Positions 1-5,763 of a stretch of DNA of 5,763 nucleotides are shown here, in pieces. A program made the position numbers and the translations under genes. Source of the DNA: Methanobacteriota archaeon. Lineage in GTDB: Archaea > Thermoplasmatota > Poseidoniia > Poseidoniales > Poseidoniaceae. The stretch spans positions 1 through 5,763 of the forward strand of contig PBOE01000033.1 in NCBI GenBank assembly GCA_002725275.1, given 5' to 3'. Below the pieces are notes generated by a model that had not been told where the DNA came from, did no database searches, and was given only the letters and a program-made list of their open reading frames with translations. Numbering within the stretch: the stretch's first letter is position 1; each line of letters starts with the position of its first letter.

Positions 1-1100
1 AGGCCGATGCCATCGTCCTGGCTACGGGCGGCGTGGGGCGCTTGTGGAAGCAAACCACCAACCCGGACGTCGCCACGGGTGACGGGTTGGCCATGGCCTA
101 TAGAACGGGTGCTTCCGTTGAAAACTTAGCCTACATTCAATTCCATCCAACCGCCCTGGCATCCCTTTCACCTCGTCCGTTTCTCATCTCAGAAGCCGTG
201 CGGGGGGTCGGGGCAGTTCTGCTCGATGACGAAGGGCTTGCTGCTTGGAATACGGCTTGCAGAGTTGCCAAGGAGAAAGGTGAGGAGCAACCTTCGCCGG
301 CACCGTTTTCGTTCACGCTTCAATACACCCCCGACGGCTCATTGGCCACGCGGGACATCGTTGCGAGAGCCATTGACCAGCAAATGAAGAAACTCGGCAC
401 CGCCCACGTTCACCTGATCACCTCTCACCTCAACCTCCCATGGCAGGATAAATTCCCGACCATCGCACGGCGGCTGAAGGACGAGGGGTTGGAGCTTGGC
501 AGCGATCCCATCCCGGTCGTTCCCGCCGCTCACTACATGGTCGGAGGCATCCGTGTTGACGACATCGGCAGGGCGTACCTCCACGGCACTCGCACCATCA
601 TGCCCCACCTCTATGCGATCGGCGAAGTGGCGTGCACGGGCATGCACGGAGCCAACCGCTTGGCATCGAACAGCCTGCTCGAGGCGGTGGTGTACGCCCA
701 GCGCGTAGCGCAGCATCTCATTCAGCACCCACCACCTCCGTACGAGGGCATCCATCCTGCATGGCGAGCGGACGGTCTGGGTGCGTTGCGGGAGCACGCG
801 CCCATCAACCACGACCGAACCAGTCTCGTGAGAACCATGACAGAAGAGGTGGGCATCGTCCGCTCGAATCAACGGCTCAAGCGTGCCCAGCGACGCCTGA
901 ACCTGCTTCATGACGAGGTTGATTTGATGTGGAAAACCGCACGGCCAACCCGTGAAATCGTTGAACTCCGAAACCTGTGCATCATCGGTCAACTCGTCGT
1001 CAACGACGCCTTAAGCCGCACGGAAAACAGAGGCTTGCACTACAACGTTGACCTGATCAGGGATGACACGCACGAATCAGGGACGCCAGCATCTGATTGA
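1..1100 (+). CDS. nadB: L-aspartate oxidase, C-terminal part (5' end outside window)
   Basis: NadB is an FAD enzyme that oxidises L-aspartate to iminoaspartate, the first step of de novo NAD synthesis; NadA then uses the product. The reading frame is already open at base 3, so the gene is cut by the window edge and the N-terminal FAD-binding motif is missing. About 365 residues are visible. In order they show the LATGG turn, TTNP..ATGDG, QFHPT (His at 144-146), a shortened SEAVRG block, RDIVARAI (Arg at 351-353), PAAHYMVGG (His at 531-533), and the FAD-contacting IGEV..TGMHGANRLASNSLLE (Arg at 657-659). These match the substrate-binding His and Arg residues of the E. coli enzyme. The C-terminal helical domain (VGIVR..RL..A..R, then RGLHYNVD) is complete. 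The closely related fumarate reductase and succinate dehydrogenase flavoproteins are less likely given PAAHY, ANRLASNSLLE and the RGLHY ending. An extra segment of about 23 residues sits before RDIVARAI. The 3' end overlaps panE on the other strand. Confidence 0.95.
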   Translation, partial: ADAIVLATGGVGRLWKQTTNPDVATGDGLAMAYRTGASVENLAYIQFHPTALASLSPRPFLISEAVRGVGAVLLDDEGLAAWNTACRVAKEKGEEQPSPAPFSFTLQYTPDGSLATRDIVARAIDQQMKKLGTAHVHLITSHLNLPWQDKFPTIARRLKDEGLELGSDPIPVVPAAHYMVGGIRVDDIGRAYLHGTRTIMPHLYAIGEVACTGMHGANRLASNSLLEAVVYAQRVAQHLIQHPPPPYEGIHPAWRADGLGALREHAPINHDRTSLVRTMTEEVGIVRSNQRLKRAQRRLNLLHDEVDLMWKTARPTREIVELRNLCIIGQLVVNDALSRTENRGLHYNVDLIRDDTHESGTPASD

Positions 1101-1989
1101 TGGGAACGGGAATGCCGTGCCCTTCAGCAAGAACGACGATCGCCTGATTGAGGGAAGCGATTTCCGTGGTTCTCCCGGCTTTGATGTCCTGAAGCATGCT
1201 GCAGGTGTTTTCGGCGGTCTGTTCCAACACGGTCCGAAGGCGCGCTTCAAAGGTCGGTTCGTCGGGCAACACCACCCGTTCCATGGCGGCGACTTGGCTG
1301 GCCTCACGGTGGACCATCATGCACGCGTTGAACAAATCGCTTTGGAGCAATTCACCGTTGGTTAACCCGGCCAGCGCAGCGATGGGGTTGATGGCGAGGT
1401 TGAGCACGACCTTTTCCCAAATCAACGCCGCGGCATCGTCGTGAAGCCAGGGGTTCAGGCCGGCCTCGGTGAACACCTTGACCAACGTCTCCAGTTGAGC
1501 CTCTGATGGGCCGAGCGGGGGCAGGGAAAGCCCGATGCCACCAAAACCTGCCCAAACAACACCGTCACCAACAAGGTAGGCCCCGTGCGTGGTGCTCGCA
1601 GCGAGGACAGCGTTTGGTCCAAAGGTCCGAGTCAGCGTCTCCACGTGACCAAGTCCGTTGCACAACGCCAAGACCAAACCGCCAGGTTTCAGGAAGGTCG
1701 TCGCCGTTTGTGCCAGTTCGGGGAGGGCGTACGATTTGCAGGCGAAGATCACGACGTCAGAGCCACGGACGAGACCGTCATCCACGGCAAGTTCCTCGCA
1801 GGAGAACATGAAACGCTCCGGACCAAGATTCAGGGTGGCGTGCCCGGAAATTTGGAGGCCCTGAACCATCTGAACCGCTCCGCGCTCTCCACGCACGTGA
1901 AGGTGGAGTTCAGCGCTGGTGGCCGCTAACGCACCGGCGACCACCGTCCCGATTGAGCCCACGCCAAGAACCGAAATTCGAATGGTCAT
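1057..1989 (-). CDS. panE: 2-dehydropantoate 2-reductase (ketopantoate reductase)
   Basis: This enzyme reduces ketopantoate to pantoate with NADPH, in the pantothenate/coenzyme A pathway; it is cytosolic. The product is 310 residues, normal for the family. A Rossmann motif GVGSIG lies at residues 9-14, directly after the start. ACK has its Lys at 85 and CNGLG its Asn at 111. The C-terminal helical domain carries IWEKVVLNLAINPIAAL with the expected catalytic Lys at 193, then SMLQDIKAGRTTEI with Ser 264 and Glu 276, all matching known active-site positions. The ATG at 1989 was chosen because the Rossmann strand begins there. Upstream in-frame starts would overlap the preceding gene and add unconserved residues. 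Only 4 nt separate it from the stop of the upstream membrane-protein gene, so coupled translation is likely. Members of this family sometimes reduce other 2-oxo acids, so the exact substrate is family-based inference. Confidence 0.92.
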   Translation of the reverse strand: MTIRISVLGVGSIGTVVAGALAATSAELHLHVRGERGAVQMVQGLQISGHATLNLGPERFMFSCEELAVDDGLVRGSDVVIFACKSYALPELAQTATTFLKPGGLVLALCNGLGHVETLTRTFGPNAVLAASTTHGAYLVGDGVVWAGFGGIGLSLPPLGPSEAQLETLVKVFTEAGLNPWLHDDAAALIWEKVVLNLAINPIAALAGLTNGELLQSDLFNACMMVHREASQVAAMERVVLPDEPTFEARLRTVLEQTAENTCSMLQDIKAGRTTEIASLNQAIVVLAEGHGIPVPINQMLASLIRACHP

Positions 1990-1995
1990 CACCTC
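1990..1995 (-). promoter_or_regulatory. ribosome binding site of panE, fused to upstream stop codon
   Basis: On the minus strand the sequence reads TGAGGTGATG: the TGA stop of the upstream gene supplies part of a GAGGTG site that directly abuts the panE ATG. The spacer is zero, shorter than the 6 nt used by atpD and the membrane-protein gene, so re-initiation by ribosomes ending the upstream gene is more plausible than independent initiation. An in-frame GTG (1992-1990) precedes the ATG and could serve instead. Confidence 0.5.
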
Positions 1996-4528
1996 ACTGA
2001 TAACTCGAAAGGTGGAGCACCACCGAGCCCGCCTCAAACGAAAGCCACATGGTGGCCAGCGGGGCGTTGGGTGGCGTCAATTCGAAGACGGTGTCGCCCG
2101 GTGAAAGCGAGTTCCCGTCCCAATTGTGCTCCCAATCGTCGTCAAAACTCCCGCCACGGTCCAAGCGGAAAGGAACGCTGCTGTTGGTGGGATTGTGAAG
2201 CGTGAACGACGTCATGCCGTTGTTCAGCACCGTACCGTCGGAGGCGATGGCCCATGGCGAGGTCCAAAACCTGGACGTTGACCCCATCCACGACACCAAC
2301 AGTTCGGGTCCGTCCTCGGCCACAAAAGATAGCGCCGGATAGGGATTGAACCCTGGTTTGCACAGGGTCATGTTGGCGCCCGGCGGCACCCTCAGCGTCA
2401 GGTTCTGTTCGTCCTCCACCATCGGGATTTCCCCCGATGAGCGGACTTGGAGGTCCCAAATCCACGGGCTGGGCCCGAGTGGACGAGCCGGGGTGCTCAT
2501 GCTGGCGTTGATGGGGCAGTGGTCGGCTTCCATGCTCAATATATCGCCCCCACCGAGCAGAGCCTCCCACGAAACCCCTTCTTCTGCTTGGATGAGCCAC
2601 CCATCTTCCGGCACATGGGCCACCAGCGGCCGGCGTGGCGGAAGCACCGGAGTGAAGGTGTCGTTGTTGAGCGTGATCGACGCCATGGATGCGTCAAAGA
2701 CCAGCGGGTCCAGACCCTCAAGGCAAACCCTGTCGGGCACCTCATCGACGGTCGTGTTCAACCCATCTCCATCAACCAACGCCACGAGTTGGGTCTGGAC
2801 CGAGGAACCGATGCCTTCTCCCACGCTGATGTTGAGTGAATCGGAATCGATGAGGTCCCCCGTGAGCGCCAAGCACCGGTGAACAAATGCACCCACCTCA
2901 ACGTCGTACCAGCTCGTATCGGGGACGACCTCGAGGGCCGGTCGAACCGCTGCGGGAACCACCTCATAGCCCCCGTTCATTGACACCACGTAGCTGAGGT
3001 TCGCTCGGGTGGGTTGCGACGGCCCGTCCCACGTGAGGTTCATCCAGAAAAACGCCGTTCGCTGAGGTAGAAGGTCGGCGCCGCATCCGTCACCGTCAAG
3101 GGAATACGTGCTCTCACCGTCGCAATCCCATGATACCGTCCACCCTTGGCCGGGGTGTTGGAGGAAGGCGCCGATGGCGTACGGCTTGGACAGCGCCGAG
3201 GGGTTGGTCAGTCGCACCTCGGTGCTGGAGTGCCACGTGCCGTTATCCTGAAGCGTGGCGGCGACCGGGTCAATCAGTTCGTGCGTCAACGGGTCGTCCC
3301 ATCTCGATTCATGGAGCACCGGCTGTGCAGCAGGCAGCAACAAAACACCCACGAGCAGCAAGAGGAACCCCATGCGCCCGTGGTCCTGCTCACTCAAGCC
3401 CGTGGTCTCATCAAGGATGAGCGGGATACGCAGGTCGGTCCCAAAGAAAAACAGCAGCGGAAGCAGCAGCGCAAAAACGAGGTACCAGAGGGAAAATTGT
3501 TCGAACACGCCAAAGATGTAAGCACAGAACAGCATCGTGACCAAAATCAGGCTTTGCGTGCTGGAACTTCGTCCGTCGAGCAGGCCCATTCGAGCGATCA
3601 AAAGCCGACCGCCCGGGAACGTCGGGATGGGGAGAATGGAAATCCATGCGAACAGCATGAGCATCCCGCCGGCGTGAACCCACGGGTGAGCCCAGAGCAG
3701 GCGAACGAAGGCATCATCTCCAACGAGTTGGGTGGAGAAGAGAGAGATGAACAGGGGCGGATTGGAGACCAGCGGCATGGCGCTTGACGCCAGATACTCG
3801 GGGGTCATCGTGAGGCCTGCAAGCATCATGACGGCGCCACTGACACCGAGGACGAGAGGCACGGACAACGCTGCAAAACCGAGGGAGGCTCGATGGGGCC
3901 ACGGCCTGGCATCCATTCGGGGCATGGTTGGAATCAGCAACACCCCGAAGGGCCAGAACAGCCACGAGGAAGGGAAGAGCCCCAGTGCGTACAGGGCGAT
4001 GGTGAAATCGGGGACCGGCATCAAATGGCCGCTGCGTACGCCGTAGCGAGCCGCGACGTTCCGTTGGACCTGGGAGGCCAGTGCCAACACCAAGAGCACG
4101 GGAAGGGTGTAGCCCAGAAGGGCATCGACAAAGGGGGAACCGTGGAACCAACCTGCATCAGGTCGGGCTTTTGACATCCAGTGATCGCCCGCCAGCGTCA
4201 ACGTCAACAGCGAGAGCAACCAGAACACGAGGACGGTGTTGAACCGAGGAAACTGCCGCTCAGGCCTCGGAAAAACGGTGATAACCCAGGGCTCATCCTT
4301 GGTCAACTTGCCCATCCATCCCAAACGATCGAGGTGGCTGTTGAGACGGATGAGGTCCTGATGGATGTCATCCGTGGGCGATGAGACCGTCCAGGAAGGC
4401 CACCGTCCGCCGTTTTGTTGCAGAACGTCGACGTATTCGCTGAGGGTTGAGGCCAGCAAATCATGCTGAGACCATGGTTTCTTGTGGTGGGGCAAGCCGG
4501 ACTCGATGGCTTCGGGTGAACGGTCCAT
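1994..4528 (-). CDS. Predicted inactive site-2-protease-like (M50) membrane protein with large extracytoplasmic domain
   Basis: The product is 844 residues from the ATG at 4528. Residues 1-96 are a soluble N-domain (HLDRLGW..PWVITVFPRPER) of the type that precedes S2P/EGY1-like cores. About eight or nine hydrophobic segments follow, near 97-115, 133-151, 175-200, 214-239, 285-302, 325-342, 346-363 and 384-402, with a weaker one near 252-268. The second helix ends in SQVQRNVAARYGV, which lines up with HExxHxxAARxxGV of active M50 enzymes but lacks both His and the Glu. LPIPTFPGGR at 299-308 lines up with LPIxxLDGGx, with Pro 305 replacing the zinc-binding Asp. Residues 403-844 are probably extracytoplasmic and beta-rich, with ten N-x-S/T sequons and six cysteines. 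An in-frame GTG at 4600 would give 868 residues and overlap the atpD stop, but it has no Shine-Dalgarno; the ATG at 4528 has an excellent one. S2P homology rests on motif reading, not a search. The function is unknown; binding or regulating a membrane partner without cleavage is an inference. Confidence 0.75.
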   Translation of the reverse strand: MDRSPEAIESGLPHHKKPWSQHDLLASTLSEYVDVLQQNGGRWPSWTVSSPTDDIHQDLIRLNSHLDRLGWMGKLTKDEPWVITVFPRPERQFPRFNTVLVFWLLSLLTLTLAGDHWMSKARPDAGWFHGSPFVDALLGYTLPVLLVLALASQVQRNVAARYGVRSGHLMPVPDFTIALYALGLFPSSWLFWPFGVLLIPTMPRMDARPWPHRASLGFAALSVPLVLGVSGAVMMLAGLTMTPEYLASSAMPLVSNPPLFISLFSTQLVGDDAFVRLLWAHPWVHAGGMLMLFAWISILPIPTFPGGRLLIARMGLLDGRSSSTQSLILVTMLFCAYIFGVFEQFSLWYLVFALLLPLLFFFGTDLRIPLILDETTGLSEQDHGRMGFLLLLVGVLLLPAAQPVLHESRWDDPLTHELIDPVAATLQDNGTWHSSTEVRLTNPSALSKPYAIGAFLQHPGQGWTVSWDCDGESTYSLDGDGCGADLLPQRTAFFWMNLTWDGPSQPTRANLSYVVSMNGGYEVVPAAVRPALEVVPDTSWYDVEVGAFVHRCLALTGDLIDSDSLNISVGEGIGSSVQTQLVALVDGDGLNTTVDEVPDRVCLEGLDPLVFDASMASITLNNDTFTPVLPPRRPLVAHVPEDGWLIQAEEGVSWEALLGGGDILSMEADHCPINASMSTPARPLGPSPWIWDLQVRSSGEIPMVEDEQNLTLRVPPGANMTLCKPGFNPYPALSFVAEDGPELLVSWMGSTSRFWTSPWAIASDGTVLNNGMTSFTLHNPTNSSVPFRLDRGGSFDDDWEHNWDGNSLSPGDTVFELTPPNAPLATMWLSFEAGSVVLHLSSYQ

Positions 4529-4534
4529 GGCATG

Positions 4535-4541
4535 CCCTCCT
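4535..4541 (-). promoter_or_regulatory. ribosome binding site deciding the start of the membrane-protein gene
   Basis: The minus strand reads AGGAGGG followed by 6 nt and then the ATG at 4528. The match and spacing equal those of the atpD site in this window. The alternative GTG at 4600 has no purine-rich site before it, and another in-frame ATG at 4561 has GGAGG directly abutting it, which is too close. The 68-nt stretch between the atpD stop and the 4528 start holds nothing else recognised. Confidence 0.7.
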
Positions 4542-4596
4542 GTCGTTGCGGTGCGGCCCATCCTCCATGAATCCCTCGTTGGGGCCACGTCGGTGC

Positions 4597-5214
4597 TCAC
4601 TTGTTCTTGAATCGCTTCAATCGGAAGGTTTCTTCTCGCTCCATCTCTTCAAGTCGGAGTTGAATGAAGACTTTCGCTTCCTCAAGTTCGGGGATGACCT
4701 TGAACTCGAGCGCGTTGACACGACGCTTGGTCGCTTCGATTTCGGCGAGCAGGCGCTTCAAGGTGGCCTCCATTTCCGAGGCTTTGACGATCTTCTCGAT
4801 GAGTTCGCTAAACGAATCGCTCGCTTCATCGATGTAGGGTGAAGAGCCAATGAAACCGATACCGCGCTCAGCAAAGGTGGATTTCAGGTTGCTTCCGCTG
4901 ACGCTCGGCACCACCACACCCATGATGTTGCGACGCTCAACTTCGACCTCCGGATGGGCGGAGTTGGCAATGGCAGCGGCGCGAACGGCCAGACCGCCCT
5001 CGATGGCGTTGGCCAAATCGATGCGTGTCTTGGCCAGGCGGTAGGCCGCCGTGAGATCGCGCTTGGCTTCAATCATCTCAGAAAGCAAGGTTCGGAACTC
5101 GTGAAACAGACCGTCCCGCTTCATCTTGAGCAACTTGTACCCGTTCTTGGTCTGCTTGATGCGACCTTTCAACTTGATGAGTTCGCTACGGGTTGGTTTG
5201 ATGTCCAATGCCAT
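4597..5214 (-). CDS. atpD: A/V-type ATP synthase subunit D
   Basis: Subunit D is the central stalk (rotor axle) of the archaeal A-type or V-type ATP synthase. It links the rotating membrane ring to the A3B3 catalytic head. The 205-residue length is normal for the family. The N-terminus PTRSELIKLKGRIKQTKNGYKLLKMKRDGL (residues 7-36) is the family signature and begins a long helix. A central region (about 95-140, GVVVPSV..GIGFIGSSPYID) is followed by a second long charged helix (about 138-200), giving the antiparallel coiled coil expected of the axle. The start at 5214 has a near-perfect Shine-Dalgarno 6 nt upstream. It lies 36 nt after the subunit B gene, the usual A-B-D order of these operons. 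Its TGA stop overlaps a GTG that could start the next gene, although a better start lies 68 nt further on. Confidence 0.96.
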   Translation of the reverse strand: MALDIKPTRSELIKLKGRIKQTKNGYKLLKMKRDGLFHEFRTLLSEMIEAKRDLTAAYRLAKTRIDLANAIEGGLAVRAAAIANSAHPEVEVERRNIMGVVVPSVSGSNLKSTFAERGIGFIGSSPYIDEASDSFSELIEKIVKASEMEATLKRLLAEIEATKRRVNALEFKVIPELEEAKVFIQLRLEEMEREETFRLKRFKNK

Positions 5215-5220
5215 GCTTTC

Positions 5221-5228
5221 TCACCTCC
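5221..5228 (-). promoter_or_regulatory. ribosome binding site of atpD
   Basis: GGAGGTGA on the minus strand, 6 nt before the atpD ATG, is a full match to the anti-Shine-Dalgarno region at the 3' end of archaeal and many bacterial 16S rRNAs. It lies inside the 36-nt gap between atpB and atpD and supports independent, efficient initiation of subunit D. Confidence 0.85.
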
Positions 5229-5250
5229 TTGTTTCGGTTTGCGGGCACGC

Positions 5251-5763
5251 TCAAGCGCGGTTTTCTGGGTGGTACTTCTTGATGAGTTCTTCATCGAGAC
5301 GCACGAGGTACTTCGTGTCGATGCTGGCCATGAGTTCCCAACAAAGGTTGAGCGTTTCATCGATGGTTCGGTCTTCATCACGGGATTGACGAAGGAACTT
5401 GTCCTCAAACACGCCGGAGAAGTCAAGCAGTTGCTTATCACGCTCGTTGAGAGCGTCCTCACCAACGATGGCCACCAGACCACGGAGTTCACGACCTTGA
5501 GCGTAGGCAGCGTACATTTGGTCGCTGACCTTCTTGTGGTCGTCGCGGGTCGTTTTCTCACCGATACAGGAACCCATCAGTCGAGATAGCGATGGCAGCA
5601 CGTTGATGGGCGGGTAGATGCCCTGCTGGTGCAACTCACGGCTGATCACAATCTGACCTTCGGTGATGTAGCCGGACAAGTCAGGAATGGGGTGCGTGAT
5701 GTCATCACCGGGCATGGTGAGAATCGGGAACTGGGTGATCGACCCCTTCTTGCCCTTCACGAT
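5251..5763 (-). CDS. atpB: A/V-type ATP synthase subunit B, C-terminal part (5' end outside window)
   Basis: Subunit B is the non-catalytic nucleotide-binding-fold subunit that alternates with subunit A in the A3B3 head of A/V-type ATP synthases. The frame is open to the window edge; 170 residues of a protein usually about 460 long are visible. They begin with [33 protein letters not shown], then [22 protein letters not shown], both hallmark blocks of subunit B. The Arg of PSLSRLM (5581-5583) corresponds to the arginine finger that reaches into the active site of neighbouring subunit A. The C-terminal helical domain follows ([35 protein letters not shown]), and the end is KKYHPENRA. It lies upstream of atpD on the same strand, as in standard A-type operons. 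It is not subunit A, because the LPSLSRLM block and the C-terminal domain are of the B type. Confidence 0.96.
   Translation of the reverse strand: MVKGKKGSITQFPILTMPGDDITHPIPDLSGYITEGQIVISRELHQQGIYPPINVLPSLSRLMGSCIGEKTTRDDHKKVSDQMYAAYAQGRELRGLVAIVGEDALNERDKQLLDFSGVFEDKFLRQSRDEDRTIDETLNLCWELMASIDTKYLVRLDEELIKKYHPENRA

Noticed and set aside
339..992. 217-codon open frame on the minus strand inside nadB
   Set aside because: It lies entirely antisense to strongly conserved NadB coding sequence, shows no recognisable motif, and its openness is explained by GC-rich codon usage on the other strand.
1053..1060. CTGATCAG palindrome at the nadB/panE convergent junction, considered as a terminator or operator
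   Set aside because: It is only 8 bp, has no loop and no following T-run on either strand, and lies within both coding sequences; expected by chance.
3146..3787. 213-codon open frame on the plus strand opposite the membrane-protein gene
   Set aside because: Its product is a low-complexity run rich in Gln, Glu and Arg, the mirror of hydrophobic membrane-segment codons. No domain is visible, and the opposite frame is well supported.
1994..4528. Calling this gene an active M50 protease
   Set aside because: No HExxH occurs anywhere in the protein, and the DGG motif is PGG, so the zinc site cannot form as in known active members.
5215..5250. Gap between atpB and atpD considered for a promoter
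   Set aside because: It is only 36 nt and is largely occupied by the atpD ribosome site; no TATA-like box is seen.
4954..5589. 211-codon open frame on the plus strand crossing the atpB-atpD junction
   Set aside because: It is antisense to two highly conserved ATP synthase genes and their ribosome site; treated as a shadow.

Overview
The window holds five protein-coding genes with almost no free space. Two are cut by the window edges and three are complete. The DNA is fairly GC-rich by eye. Two of the three complete genes have strong Shine-Dalgarno sites 6 nt before the start (GGAGGTGA and AGGAGGG). The A/V-type ATP synthase genes in the order B then D, plus a surface protein dense in N-glycosylation sequons, suggest an archaeon, most likely a euryarchaeon. 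A marine Poseidoniales-like (Marine Group II) lineage is a guess only, because some bacteria carry the same ATPase gene order.

Layout: the left end (1-1100, plus strand) is the C-terminal two thirds of L-aspartate oxidase (NadB), the first enzyme of de novo NAD synthesis. Everything else is on the minus strand and reads right to left: the end of A-type ATP synthase subunit B (5763-5251), subunit D (5214-4597), a large membrane protein (4528-1994), and a ketopantoate reductase PanE (1989-1057). The gaps between these four are 36, 68 and 4 nt, so they probably form one transcription unit. PanE and NadB converge, and their coding sequences overlap by 44 bp.

The membrane protein is the most interesting item. 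Its N-terminal half has the architecture of a site-2-protease-like (M50/S2P, EGY1-type) intramembrane metalloprotease: a small soluble N-domain, then a multi-pass core. However, the zinc-binding HExxH position reads SQVQR and the second motif reads PGG where active enzymes have DGG. It is therefore predicted to be a catalytically dead pseudoprotease. Its C-terminal half is a ~440-residue predicted extracytoplasmic region, probably beta-rich, with ten N-x-S/T sequons and six cysteines. Its position between the ATP synthase tail and panE suggests shared expression, but the sequence does not show what it does.

No RNA gene, insertion sequence, CRISPR array, clear promoter or clear terminator was seen. 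No non-coding stretch exceeds about 70 nt.
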